Positions 1 to 8,203 of a stretch of 35,653 bases of DNA are shown in pieces. The position numbers were made by a program, and so were the translations under genes. Location of the stretch: positions 1 through 35,653 of the forward strand of contig CAJQSL010000050.1 of NCBI GenBank assembly GCA_905612315.1, written 5' to 3'. Source of the DNA: an uncultured Francisellaceae bacterium (GTDB lineage: Bacteria > Pseudomonadota > Gammaproteobacteria > Francisellales > CACEW01). Within the stretch, counting starts at the first letter, position 1; each line of letters starts with the position of its first letter. The notes below the pieces were generated by a model, which saw only the letters and a list, made by a program, of their open reading frames with translations, was not told where the DNA came from and ran no database searches.

Positions 1-429
1 ATTGATGACACTTTGCTCTCAAGCTATAAATGCAATAAAGAAATCCAATTTGGTTATAGCGATGAGCATTTCACCGATTGCGCTAAAAAAAATGACTTTA
101 CGCCAATAGAATCAAGTATTAAGTTTTATAAACAGCTTAGATCAAAAGGCATAAAAACCTATATAATTACTGGCAGACAAGAAAAAGATCGTGCTCTAGC
201 TATTAGAAATCTCAAATACATTGGTATAAAACATTGGGATGGTTTGTTTTTAAAACCTAATAATTATCACCAAAAATCATCTATAGGCTATAAATATGGT
301 ATTAGAAAAAGATTAACTAAAAATGGTAATCACATATTATTTTCAATTGGTGACCAGTGGAGTGATTTAAAAGGCGGTTATGCTAAGTACCTGATCAAAC
401 TTCCAAACCCCATGTACTATATTCCATAA
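1..429 (+). CDS. HAD-family acid phosphatase (class B / plant-type), 5' end missing
   Basis: The reading frame is open from base 1. It begins IDDTLLSS, which matches the end of a HAD motif I (the DxDxT nucleophile loop), so the true start lies upstream of the window. Further on, YIITGRQEKDRA fits motif II (hydrophobic strand ending in T/S-G-R), and SIGDQWSDLKGG fits the GDxxxD acidic motif that holds the catalytic Mg. This arrangement is typical of the acid phosphatase class B family, which hydrolyses phosphomonoesters and is usually secreted or periplasmic. Any signal peptide would be in the missing part. The gene ends 30 bp before yciO on the same strand. The substrate cannot be told from the sequence. 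Confidence 0.75.
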   Translation: MDDTLLSSYKCNKEIQFGYSDEHFTDCAKKNDFTPIESSIKFYKQLRSKGIKTYIITGRQEKDRALAIRNLKYIGIKHWDGLFLKPNNYHQKSSIGYKYGIRKRLTKNGNHILFSIGDQWSDLKGGYAKYLIKLPNPMYYIP

Positions 430-459
430 TTATTTAATAATTAACCTTGCGATTTTGTC

Positions 460-1071
460 ATGACAAATCATATGATCATAACTCCAGGTAATATAAACCC
501 GGAGCAACATAAAACCATATTAGATACCTTTGAAAGTAATGGCGTAATTGCATATCCGACAGATTCTGGCTACGCCCTTGGGTGCAAAGCAGGCTCAATC
601 AAAGCCCAAGAAAGAATTAAAAATATACGAGAATTTGATTCCCAGCATAACTTCACCCTTATGTGCCGCGACTTATCAGAAATAGCCCTATATGCCAAAG
701 TTGACACCCCTACATATAGGATACTTAAAAAATACTCACCTGGCGCTTTTACTTTTATTTTACCCGCCACGCAAAAAGTCCCTAAAATAATGCAAAATAA
801 AGCTAAAAAAACTATTGGCATTAGAGTATCCGAACATCCAACTCCTACCGATTTATGCAATATTTTAGCCAGCCCTTTTTTAACTGTATCGCTTATTTTA
901 CCAAATCATATAAATCCTCTAGTTTATGCCGACGATGTTGAAGAACAGCTAGGCGATGAGGTTGACCTTTTGCTCAACTGCTATTATTGTGGAAGCGAAC
1001 CAACTACAGTTTTAGACTGTACGGAGAATCCGATTCAAATTATTCGCCAAGGCGCAGGTGAGTTTGCTTAA
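460..1071 (+). CDS. yciO: YciO-type Sua5/YrdC/YciO family protein
   Basis: A 203-aa protein of the YrdC-like fold. It carries YPTDSGYALGC near residue 32, NFTLMCRDLSE near residue 65, KKTIGIRV near residue 125 and PTTVLD near residue 182. These blocks match the YciO branch more closely than TsaC, which makes threonylcarbamoyl-AMP for tRNA t6A37. YciO proteins share the nucleotide and RNA-binding fold, but their physiological role is less certain. A second ATG four codons downstream is an equally possible start. The gene lies between a phosphatase and rluB, and a YciO-RluB pairing is common in gammaproteobacteria. Length is normal for the family. Confidence 0.85.
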   Translation: MTNHMIITPGNINPEQHKTILDTFESNGVIAYPTDSGYALGCKAGSIKAQERIKNIREFDSQHNFTLMCRDLSEIALYAKVDTPTYRILKKYSPGAFTFILPATQKVPKIMQNKAKKTIGIRVSEHPTPTDLCNILASPFLTVSLILPNHINPLVYADDVEEQLGDEVDLLLNCYYCGSEPTTVLDCTENPIQIIRQGAGEFA

Positions 1072-1161
1072 AACTCAAGTTATACACCTAACCCGGGACT
1101 GCATCAAAGTAATCTCGCAATAACTGCACTGGATATGCTTTGTACTAAGATGGATTAATAA

Positions 1162-1884
1162 ATGACAGAAAAACCAGATAAAATTCAAAAACTTCTAGCT
1201 AATGCTGGTGTTGCATCACGCCGCCAGATTGAACAGTGGATTAAAGATAATAGAATCATAGTTAATAATAAGCCTGCTGAACTTGGCCAAAGGATTTCTA
1301 TAAAAGATAATGTTTTAATAGATAATCAATTATTTAAATTTCCGGATTTCCTAAAAAACCCTGATTCTATCGAGCACGAACTTATAATTTATCACAAACC
1401 TGTAGGCGAGATTTGCTCAAGATCAGACCCAAAGCATGAGAACACGGTTTTTAAAAACCTGCCTAAACCTAAAGTCGGGCGCTGGATTCAGGTAGGGCGT
1501 TTGGATATAAATACAAGTGGATTACTCTTATTCACAACAGATGGTCAGCTTGCAAATAAACTTATGCACCCTAAATCTCAAATAGAGCGAGTTTATTTAG
1601 TTAGAGTATTTGGCAATGTAACTTTTGATAAAATTAACAAATTGGGATCAGAAGTTAAATTAGAGGATGGCTTTTCTAATTTTAAATCAATAAAAAAAGT
1701 GAATTATGATAAAAAAGATAGCAAAAACCAATGGTTTGAATGCTCTTTAATGCGAGGGAAAAATAGGGAAGTTAGAAGACTTTGGGAATCGCAAGATTGC
1801 AGTATATCACGCTTAATTAGGATTAAATTTGCTGAATACTCCTTGCCAAAAGATCTTAAACCTGGAAAATATAGAAAAATTTGA
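1162..1884 (+). CDS. rluB: 23S rRNA pseudouridine synthase RluB
   Basis: A 240-aa RsuA-family pseudouridine synthase. An N-terminal S4 RNA-binding domain is visible (IQKLLANAGVASRRQIEQW, residues 8-26), followed by the catalytic domain with GRLDINTSGLLL, in which Asp115 is the expected catalytic aspartate. A later MRGKNREVRRLW segment is the conserved basic strand of the family. RluB converts U2605 of 23S rRNA to pseudouridine during large-subunit assembly. The protein lacks the long C-terminal tail of the E. coli enzyme. The stop codon lies 14 bp before the AbrB-like gene, so the two may be co-transcribed. Confidence 0.9.
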   Translation: MTEKPDKIQKLLANAGVASRRQIEQWIKDNRIIVNNKPAELGQRISIKDNVLIDNQLFKFPDFLKNPDSIEHELIIYHKPVGEICSRSDPKHENTVFKNLPKPKVGRWIQVGRLDINTSGLLLFTTDGQLANKLMHPKSQIERVYLVRVFGNVTFDKINKLGSEVKLEDGFSNFKSIKKVNYDKKDSKNQWFECSLMRGKNREVRRLWESQDCSISRLIRIKFAEYSLPKDLKPGKYRKI

Positions 1885-1898
1885 AAAAGGGCAGCGTT

Positions 1899-2144
1899 AT
1901 GAAAACCAAAATTATATCAATTGAAACATATAAAGCAGTTATAATACCAAAGAGCCTGTTAGAAAAATATAATTTTAATAATGTTGTGGATATTGAGGAC
2001 ACAGGATCAGGTGTTTTCATAAAAACCAAAAAAAAACCAAGAGAAGGCTGGGAAGAAGCTTTTAAAAAGCTAGTAGGAACAAAAGACGACACTTTAATAG
2101 AAACGCCAGATAATGAATGGGTAAAAAAAGAGTGGCGGGACTAA
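1899..2144 (+). CDS. AbrB/MazE-type antitoxin-like DNA-binding protein, no toxin partner
   Basis: A small protein of 81 aa from the ATG at 1899. A TTG six codons upstream (1881) overlaps the rluB stop and is less likely. The sequence starts MKTKIISIETYKAVIIPKSL and continues YNFNNVVDIEDTGSGVFI. This is the swapped-hairpin SpoVT/AbrB/MazE fold that binds DNA, and the acidic C-terminal tail looks like a toxin-wrapping segment. In a normal module a MazF/PemK toxin gene would follow directly. Here the next gene is hslO, starting 3 bp downstream, so this is an orphan antitoxin or a regulator co-opted to its operon. Confidence 0.65.
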   Translation: MKTKIISIETYKAVIIPKSLLEKYNFNNVVDIEDTGSGVFIKTKKKPREGWEEAFKKLVGTKDDTLIETPDNEWVKKEWRD

Positions 2145-2146
2145 AC

Positions 2147-3070
2147 ATGAAAAACACAGACTCAATGCAAACATTTATCTTTGAAAATAAGCCTGCATGT
2201 GGCGCCTTGGTGCATTTAGATAAGGCACTAGAAACTATTTTAGATAAACATGATTACCCAAAGCTTATTGAGAAAACATTGTCAGAGGCCATAATTAGCA
2301 CTTTGCTGCTATTTTCTATATCTAAGCAAGACTCACGCCTCACCCTACAATTTGAGGGTAACGATGGCGCTGATATTAGCTTTTTATCTGTAAGTTGCAC
2401 TCCTGATTGGAAAATACGCGCTTTGGCTCAATATAATAAAGATTGTAAACAGCTAAATAAAACTGGCACCAAAAGCTTGGAAGTACTTGAAAAATCTCTA
2501 AAAAATGGCCAATTGATTATAACTTTTGAGCCAGAAAAAAAATCCTCTTCATCCCAAAGATATCAAAGCATTGTCCCGATTTTACATGGGTCCATCGCGC
2601 TTGCCATGGAAGAGTATTTTACCCAATCAGTGCAAAATAAAACCAGGATCTTTATTCAATCAGACATAACTAAAACTAGAAAGTATATCAGCGCATTTAT
2701 GCTGCAGTTTTTACCATCCACAAGCTCAGTAAAAACCGATAAGATAGAAGATTTAGCAAAATTTGATGAGCTTTGCATATTCGCTGAGTCACTTCGAGAT
2801 AAAGAATTATTAAAAACTGATAATAAAAAACTTCTCAAAAATTTATTTAATGAAGAAGATTTGAAATTATTTGATTCTAAAGAGATATCTTTTTTCTGCC
2901 CTTGTTCTAAAGATAAAATGGAGCAAGCTATTATTAACCTTGGTAAAGAAGAGGCTTTTAAAATTGTACATGAGTCAGACGATGCGCAAATTAATGTTAA
3001 GTGCGAATTTTGTTTGAGTGAGTATGATTTTGATCAAGGCGCGCTGGAGAAGTTGTTTAAGGTTAATTAG
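2147..3070 (+). CDS. hslO: redox-regulated chaperone Hsp33
   Basis: About 307 aa from the ATG at 2147. An in-frame ATG at 2117 would overlap the upstream gene. The C-terminus has the Hsp33 zinc switch: CPC at about residues 252-254 and CEFC at about 286-289, four cysteines that bind zinc when reduced and form disulfides under oxidative or hypochlorous stress, activating the holdase. The N-terminal domain keeps family features (EAIISTLLLFSI and a long substrate-binding region). The protein is cytosolic. GGCGGGA just before the start can serve as the ribosome site. The gene is tightly coupled to the AbrB-like gene and may be controlled by it. Confidence 0.88.
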   Translation: MKNTDSMQTFIFENKPACGALVHLDKALETILDKHDYPKLIEKTLSEAIISTLLLFSISKQDSRLTLQFEGNDGADISFLSVSCTPDWKIRALAQYNKDCKQLNKTGTKSLEVLEKSLKNGQLIITFEPEKKSSSSQRYQSIVPILHGSIALAMEEYFTQSVQNKTRIFIQSDITKTRKYISAFMLQFLPSTSSVKTDKIEDLAKFDELCIFAESLRDKELLKTDNKKLLKNLFNEEDLKLFDSKEISFFCPCSKDKMEQAIINLGKEEAFKIVHESDDAQINVKCEFCLSEYDFDQGALEKLFKVN

Positions 3071-3237
3071 TTGGATGGGGTGGGAGGATATTTTATGATT
3101 CTGGATCAGATCATGTTAAAAAAAGTAGCATACCCGTGGTGGTGGTTCACTATAAACACGTTATTACGGTTATGGAGATATTTATTATAATAATCCAAAA
3201 CTGGCGATTTTTGCTTGACTTGAGCTAAAAATCGATG

Positions 3238-3284
3238 CACCATGCTCTTATAATTACTCTATTTGTAACTTTAGGCGCATGGTG
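3238..3284 (+). promoter_or_regulatory. probable AbiEi operator (inverted repeat) with -10 box
   Basis: CACCATGC at 3238-3245 is matched by its reverse complement GCATGGTG at 3277-3284. Between them lies a perfect TATAAT at 3249-3254. No good -35 is present at the standard spacing (TTGACT at 3215-3220 is 28 bp away). The right arm overlaps the probable ribosome site GGTGA just before the abiEi start at 3290. AbiEi antitoxins are known to bind inverted repeats in their own promoter and repress it, so this is the likely autoregulatory site. The rest of 3071-3237 holds nothing recognised. Confidence 0.5.
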
Positions 3285-3289
3285 AATAC

Positions 3290-4096
3290 ATGAATTTACA
3301 ATTTTATATAAAACAACTTAGAAAGTATGGGAAACGAGCCTTCACTATTGATGAGATTGTAGAGGAGTTCAAAGTATCCCGCAATTATGCCAGAGTGGCT
3401 TTGTATCGCCTTGTTCAAAGTGGTGACGTTGTCTCGCCTGCTAGAGGTTTTTATGTCATTGTTCCTCCTGAATATCAAGCATACGGGTGTATCCCAGCAG
3501 AACAGCTTATTCCACTACTAATAAAACATTTAAATGTTGATTATTATGTTGCTTTATTATCTGCAGGTTTATTCTATGGAGCAACTCATCAAAAGCCAGC
3601 TAGATTTCAAGTAATGCTAAATAAAAAGATGAAAAATAACTTAATGTTTAGTAATGTTGAAGTGGAATTTGTTTACAAAAAATCTATATCTGAACTACCC
3701 ACCAAGGATTTCGTAGTTGATACTGGCTATCTTAAAGTTGCATCACCAGAGCTAACTGCAATTGACTTGTTAAGTTACCCAATTCACTCTGGCGGACTTA
3801 ACCACATAGCAACTGTTTTTTCTGAACTAGCCGAAGCTATAGATCCTAATAAACTAATAGATCTTGCTGAAAAGATTAGCGCTAGGTATCAACTTCAACG
3901 AATTGGTTATATCTTAGAGCAAATCGATGTCATGGATGAAAATAAAAAAACTGAAATAATTAATACCCTAGAAGTTTTTTTAAAAGGAAAAATGAAATAT
4001 TACATTCCAATTGTTCCTGGAATTGGCAAAGCAGGTTACCCGAGATGTAAGAAATGGAAAATTATAGAAAATGCTGATATAGAGAGTGATTTATGA
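3290..4096 (+). CDS. abiEi: type IV toxin-antitoxin system antitoxin AbiEi
   Basis: A 268-aa protein. Residues 5-60 form a winged-helix region (FTIDEIVEEFKVSRNYARVA, then LVQSGDVVSPARGFYVI). A C-terminal AbiEi domain follows (YGCIPAEQLIPLLIKHLNVDYYVAL, and further on GYLKVASPELTAIDLL). AbiEi represses its own operon through the N-terminal domain and counteracts the AbiEii nucleotidyltransferase without direct binding. The stop codon overlaps the start of the next gene as ATGA, giving translational coupling. Length and domain order look intact. No homologue-level detail can be given beyond the family. Confidence 0.85.
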   Translation: MNLQFYIKQLRKYGKRAFTIDEIVEEFKVSRNYARVALYRLVQSGDVVSPARGFYVIVPPEYQAYGCIPAEQLIPLLIKHLNVDYYVALLSAGLFYGATHQKPARFQVMLNKKMKNNLMFSNVEVEFVYKKSISELPTKDFVVDTGYLKVASPELTAIDLLSYPIHSGGLNHIATVFSELAEAIDPNKLIDLAEKISARYQLQRIGYILEQIDVMDENKKTEIINTLEVFLKGKMKYYIPIVPGIGKAGYPRCKKWKIIENADIESDL

Positions 4097-4878
4097 TTCC
4101 AAATATTTTTATAGAAAACTGGTCTGAGCATGTTAAATGGCAAACACCAGCCCAAGTTGAGCAAGATTTAATAATCAGCAGAGTACTAGTGTATTTGTAT
4201 AATGAACCACATATCAGTGAGGCTTTAGCCTTTCGTGGTGGCACTGCACTAAACAAATTATTTTTAAAGCCAGCCTCAAGATATAGTGAGGACATCGATT
4301 TTGTACAAAGTCACGCTGGCCCTATAGGGCAAACAATCGATGCAATAAGAGGAGTTCTCAAACCATGGTTAGGCGATCCTACATGGAAAATTACAAGACG
4401 TAGCGCGAAGTTAATATATAAATATGAAGCCATTAATAAATTGCCTGCAAAGCTAAAAATTGAAATCAATACTACTGAACACTTTCAAGTACTGCCATTG
4501 CGCATAGAAGAATTTAATGTGCAATCTGATTGGTGGAGTGGCAAAGCTAATATCGCTACTTATGAAATTGATGAGCTAATGGCTACTAAGCTTCGGGCCC
4601 TTTACCAACGTCGCAAGGGTCGTGACTTATTTGATTTATGGTTTGTTACCAAAAATGGTTTGATTGATCTTGCTAGGGTTTTTGAAATCTTTGAAAAATA
4701 CTGTGCTAACGATAATTCTCATATTTCTAAAAATGAATTTTTAAAGAATTTGGCACTAAAAAGGAGCCATCCAGATTTTATCTCAGATATGAATGCGCTA
4801 CTCCCTACAGAATTAAATTGGAATTTCGAAGAGTCCTATCAGTTTGTTATAGATAATGTTATCAGCAGACTGCCATGA
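4093..4878 (+). CDS. abiEii: type IV toxin AbiEii, nucleotidyltransferase family
   Basis: A 261-aa protein of the AbiEii/AbiGii nucleotidyltransferase family. FRGGTALNK (residues 47-55) and RYSEDIDF (63-70) form the nucleotide-binding and metal-binding core, with Asp67 and Asp69 as the likely catalytic pair. RRKGRDLFDLW is the conserved C-terminal family block. Characterised members act as toxins that transfer nucleotides to tRNA acceptor ends or bind GTP, and the operon often gives abortive infection against phage or stabilises mobile elements. All motifs are intact, so the module may be functional. The start overlaps the end of abiEi by 4 bp. Confidence 0.87.
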   Translation: MIPNIFIENWSEHVKWQTPAQVEQDLIISRVLVYLYNEPHISEALAFRGGTALNKLFLKPASRYSEDIDFVQSHAGPIGQTIDAIRGVLKPWLGDPTWKITRRSAKLIYKYEAINKLPAKLKIEINTTEHFQVLPLRIEEFNVQSDWWSGKANIATYEIDELMATKLRALYQRRKGRDLFDLWFVTKNGLIDLARVFEIFEKYCANDNSHISKNEFLKNLALKRSHPDFISDMNALLPTELNWNFEESYQFVIDNVISRLP

Positions 4879-4892
4879 AGCTGCCGTAATAA

Positions 4893-4938
4893 CCCTTCAC
4901 CGACGGTGGAAGGATTAGGATGGATGGATCCAAACTAC
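4893..4938 (-). repeat. dispersed palindromic repeat R2, copy a
   Basis: Contains the imperfect hairpin CCTTCAC-CGAC-GGTGGAAGG and, next to it, ATCCATCCATCC-type sequence. Read on the minus strand it matches 19541-19588 for about 46 bp. No T-run follows on either strand, so it is a repeat rather than a simple terminator. It fills most of the abiEii-MFS gap. Confidence 0.6.
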
Positions 4939-5015
4939 AACAAACACCCCCAACAATGCAAAAACAAAAACATAAGATATAATTCATAATAAATGTCAAT
5001 TAGACAGCTAAAAAT

Positions 5016-6290
5016 ATGAATATAAATACAAACCTAAAACCAAAAGCTTTCAATATGTGGCTAATAACCACTATGTTCGCTTTTATACAGTTTTTCTTAC
5101 AAATTGTCTTCGCGGCTATGACTAGTGATGTAATGAGTACCTATAATATAGGGGCAACCGCAGCTGGGGTTTTATCTTCAACTTTTTTCTATACTTTTAT
5201 AATATTACAAGTTCCCGCTGGAATTTTATTAGACCGCTTTAATATCCGCTATATCATTACGTTAGCCAGCATCCTTTGTGGAATTGGGTGCATTATTTTT
5301 GGACTCGCCCCAAATTATACTGTCGCGGTGCTTGGTCGTTTATTAATGGGGGTGGGTGGCACTTTTGGATTTTTGGGCGTGACCAAAGCTGTAAGGCTAT
5401 GGTACAAAAAGAATCAATTTGCCCTAATGATTGGGCTGAGCGAATTACTTGCGAACCTTGTAGCTGCATTTGGAATTGGAGTTGCTACATTTTTTATAGT
5501 TAGGTTCGGTTGGCGTGGCAACATGGTAGCTTATGGCCTAATAATTCTAGTTTTATCTTGTTTTTCTTTCCTATTCTTGCGCCAGCCACTCAACACTAAA
5601 AGGCCAAGAACATATAGCTTATCAACCAGAAAGCAAATAATAATGGTAATGCGCAAACGCCAATGTTGGTTAACATGTTTATATGCTTTGTGTATGTTCT
5701 CAATAGTTACTACTTTTTGTGCGTTGTGGGGGCTTCCTTTTTTAGCAAAAATGTATGGACTTTCAAATGAAATGGCAGGTATTGGCATTTCAATTGTATT
5801 TGTAGGGCTTGCTATGGGCTGCCCGATAATTGGGTTTTTGGTAACGATAATTGGAAATGTTCGCAGAATAATGATCGTCTGCTCATTACTCGCTGCTGTT
5901 ACTATGGTCCTCCTTGTTTTTCCAATGGGCAATTATACCGAAAAATGGCTTTATTTAATGATGTTTTTACTAGGCCTTTTTGGATCCAGTTATTTTTTAT
6001 CTTTTGAAAAAATGAAGCACCTAGTACACGAGTCTGTACACGGAATTGCCCTCGCCTTATGCAATATGTCTGCGATGATGGGAGCTTTAATTTTTCAACC
6101 TATGATTGGTTTTTTTCTACAAATGGGAGCATCTAAAGCACAAGGGCACCAGCATCCAATCTACACTGCCTCAAATTATCAGCATGCGATTATAATAATG
6201 ATAATAATACTTGTAACAGCTTTTATTATAAGCTTTTTTATTAAAGCCAAATCTGAACTTCCAAAACCAGTTAAACCTAAAAAAGATTAG
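5016..6290 (+). CDS. major facilitator superfamily transporter
   Basis: A 424-aa integral membrane protein with about 12 hydrophobic segments. The diagnostic MFS loop 2-3 motif appears as GILLDRFNIRY near residue 70. GRLLMGVGGTFGFLG near residue 108 matches the helix 4 motif. There is a longer charged central loop (QPLNTKRPRTYSLSTRKQ) between the two six-helix bundles. The family moves small solutes by proton-coupled symport or antiport. The sequence resembles sugar-phosphate/organic-anion type members found in intracellular bacteria, but the substrate cannot be assigned. The gene stands alone, followed by an amino acid permease on the same strand after 178 bp. Confidence 0.85.
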   Translation: MNINTNLKPKAFNMWLITTMFAFIQFFLQIVFAAMTSDVMSTYNIGATAAGVLSSTFFYTFIILQVPAGILLDRFNIRYIITLASILCGIGCIIFGLAPNYTVAVLGRLLMGVGGTFGFLGVTKAVRLWYKKNQFALMIGLSELLANLVAAFGIGVATFFIVRFGWRGNMVAYGLIILVLSCFSFLFLRQPLNTKRPRTYSLSTRKQIIMVMRKRQCWLTCLYALCMFSIVTTFCALWGLPFLAKMYGLSNEMAGIGISIVFVGLAMGCPIIGFLVTIIGNVRRIMIVCSLLAAVTMVLLVFPMGNYTEKWLYLMMFLLGLFGSSYFLSFEKMKHLVHESVHGIALALCNMSAMMGALIFQPMIGFFLQMGASKAQGHQHPIYTASNYQHAIIIMIIILVTAFIISFFIKAKSELPKPVKPKKD

Positions 6291-6468
6291 AATATAGTGT
6301 CACAGCAACTAATACAAGAAATGATGCGCTTATCTATCGTGCCGTATTTTTTAATAGCCAAAAAATATAATTTATATAAATTAGATAAATTACAAGGCTT
6401 TGTCTTTTACCAAAATAACTGGGATAATAACTCTTCTAACGCGCTAATTAATATAAGAAAATACACAC

Positions 6469-7731
6469 ATGAACCCAAACTCTCACCAGTTTGCCAAGGG
6501 AGTCTTCCCCGTAATTGGCAGTATTCTAATTCTAATTGGCACCTCGATAGGAGCTGGAATCCTAGCATTACCCCTATCGAGCGCCCAAGCAACCTTCCCA
6601 TTTGCAGCATTAATCTTAGTGATAGCTTGGTTAATTATGACAGCGACAGGTCTATTAATCCTTGAAGTAAATTTTGCCTTTCCAGTTTTCAGAAATCACT
6701 TTCATACTATGTCAAAAGCGACTTTAGGTAAAATCGGGCCGCCATTAGCATGGATATCATCATTAGGGTTATTTTATTCTCTAATTTCAGCTTATATTTC
6801 AGGAAATGCATCTTTATTAGTTCTAACTGTTGAGAAAACTAGTAATATCCAACTTCCTAACTGGACTAGCGCTTGCTTGTTTACTTTTGTCATGGCAGGA
6901 ATTGTTTTTTTTGGCACAAGAGGAGTTGATTGGTTAAATAGAGGTTTATTAAGCTTTAAAGGAGCTATGTTAATTTTAGTTATCATTAGCATTGTTCCTC
7001 ATATAGATATCAATAAATTAATGTTTCACCCAGCGGCGCAACACCCAAAAGTTATAATAAATACCCTTCTTTTTGCAGCACCTATATTTCTAACTTGCTT
7101 TGGTTTTCATGCAATTATTCCATCTTTAGTCAATTATTTAGGTCCAGATAAAAATAAATTAAGGCTAATAGTGATAACTGGTACAACTGTATCTTTGATT
7201 ATCTATTTATTATGGATAGGAGCCACTTTTGGGATGATTCCGCTACATGGCCCGCATAGCTTTGCCCAAATTAAAGCTCATGGAAATAACTTAAAAGAAT
7301 TTATAACCGACCTTGAAATGCTATTGCCAGGCAAATGGGTCAACTGGGCAATAAATGCATTTACAGATGTTGCGATGACTACCAGCTGTTTGGGAGTATC
7401 TTTAGGTTTATTTGATTTTCTAGCCGATGGGCTAAAACGCAAAAATAGTAAACTTGGGCGCATCCAAACTTTAATAGTAACTTTTACCCCACCTCTTATA
7501 ATCTCAATTTTCTGGCCCAACTTTTTTATTTTAGGCTTAAGCATAGCTGCGATATTTTTAATTATCTTAGAAATATTGCTGCCAGTTTTTATGGCCTATA
7601 ATTTTCGAAAAAACAAAGAATTAAGCTCGAAATCTAATTATAAAGTAGCCGGCGGTAATGTATTATTATTTATAATAGGATTAGCTGGCATTATTTTTCT
7701 AATTTGTGATATTGCAATAAAATTTATTTAA
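6469..7731 (+). CDS. aromatic amino acid permease (HAAAP/TyrP-Mtr family)
   Basis: A 420-aa protein with 11-12 hydrophobic segments. The first helix reads IGTSIGAGILALPLSSA (near residues 22-38), the glycine-rich unwound segment typical of hydroxy/aromatic amino acid permeases such as TyrP and Mtr. FGFHAIIPSLVNYLG near residue 217 is another block conserved in that family. These permeases import tyrosine or tryptophan with protons, which suits an auxotrophic bacterium. Its stop codon overlaps the stop of the convergent ArsR gene. Exact specificity is not visible. Confidence 0.85.
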   Translation: MNPNSHQFAKGVFPVIGSILILIGTSIGAGILALPLSSAQATFPFAALILVIAWLIMTATGLLILEVNFAFPVFRNHFHTMSKATLGKIGPPLAWISSLGLFYSLISAYISGNASLLVLTVEKTSNIQLPNWTSACLFTFVMAGIVFFGTRGVDWLNRGLLSFKGAMLILVIISIVPHIDINKLMFHPAAQHPKVIINTLLFAAPIFLTCFGFHAIIPSLVNYLGPDKNKLRLIVITGTTVSLIIYLLWIGATFGMIPLHGPHSFAQIKAHGNNLKEFITDLEMLLPGKWVNWAINAFTDVAMTTSCLGVSLGLFDFLADGLKRKNSKLGRIQTLIVTFTPPLIISIFWPNFFILGLSIAAIFLIILEILLPVFMAYNFRKNKELSSKSNYKVAGGNVLLFIIGLAGIIFLICDIAIKFI

Positions 7732-8024
7732 ACAAAAGCCTCAACTTTAGAGCATTTAAATTGTAAATAATTTATTAGATGCTCAAGCCTAAGCGCCAAA
7801 GGCTGACAAAATAACTCTCGCCCTAATCTTTTTTGGGTAATTAACCTAACCTTCACTAATCTTGATATATGATGTGAAAGTGTAGATCCAGGAATTTTAA
7901 GGGCTGTTTGGATCTCACCTACAGACATTCCTCCACTACCTGATTTAACTAATAATCTATAAATACTTAATCTAGTTGAGTGTCCCAATTCTGAAAAACA
8001 TTGTGCCGCATCATCGTGTCTCAT
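7728..8024 (-). CDS. ArsR-family winged-helix repressor
   Basis: A 98-aa regulator with the ArsR/SmtB fold: CFSELGHSTRLSIYRLL, then MSVGEIQTALKIPGSTLSHH as the recognition helix region and LVKVRLITQKRLGRELF as the wing. The metal-binding ELCVCDL motif of ArsR/SmtB is absent, so it probably does not sense a metal in the classical way. It may respond to redox or a small ligand. The gene is convergent with the aromatic permease, and its upstream region carries three evenly spaced TTCTAGA sites, suggesting autoregulation. Confidence 0.82.
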   Translation of the reverse strand: MRHDDAAQCFSELGHSTRLSIYRLLVKSGSGGMSVGEIQTALKIPGSTLSHHISRLVKVRLITQKRLGRELFCQPLALRLEHLINYLQFKCSKVEAFV

Positions 8025-8060
8025 AGCAAACCTCCATCTATTTTTATTCTACATTTGTCT

Positions 8061-8108
8061 ATATTTCTAGAAGACTAGCTTTCTAGATAACTAGTTTTCT
8101 AGAAATAT
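8061..8108 (-). promoter_or_regulatory. triple TTCTAGA operator upstream of the ArsR gene
   Basis: TTCTAGA occurs at 8065-8071, 8081-8087 and 8097-8103, exactly 16 bp apart. The outer two lie in a perfect 12-bp inverted repeat, ATATTTCTAGAA at 8061-8072 and its complement at 8097-8108. The block is 36 bp upstream of the ArsR start. Regular spacing and symmetry suggest stacked dimers of the ArsR protein. Confidence 0.5.
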
Positions 8109-8164
8109 GAATAAATTATAGTTGAAGAATTTGATACCGCTATAAATAACACATCCGAGCTTCG

Positions 8165-8203
8165 GGCAGGAGATTGCCGCGCTCGCTAACGACTGCGGTC
8201 GTT
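8165..8203. repeat. dispersed palindromic repeat R1 fragment
   Basis: GGCAGGAGATTGCCGCGCTC is followed by AACGACTGCGGTCGTT, a short hairpin. It belongs to the GAGATTGCC...GCAACGAC repeat family found throughout the window. It ends where the VWA gene stops at 8204. Confidence 0.6.

Noticed and set aside
6297..6665. 122-aa frame overlapping the start of the aromatic permease
   Set aside because: It runs 197 bp into the well-supported permease gene in another frame, has no ribosome site and no recognisable domain.
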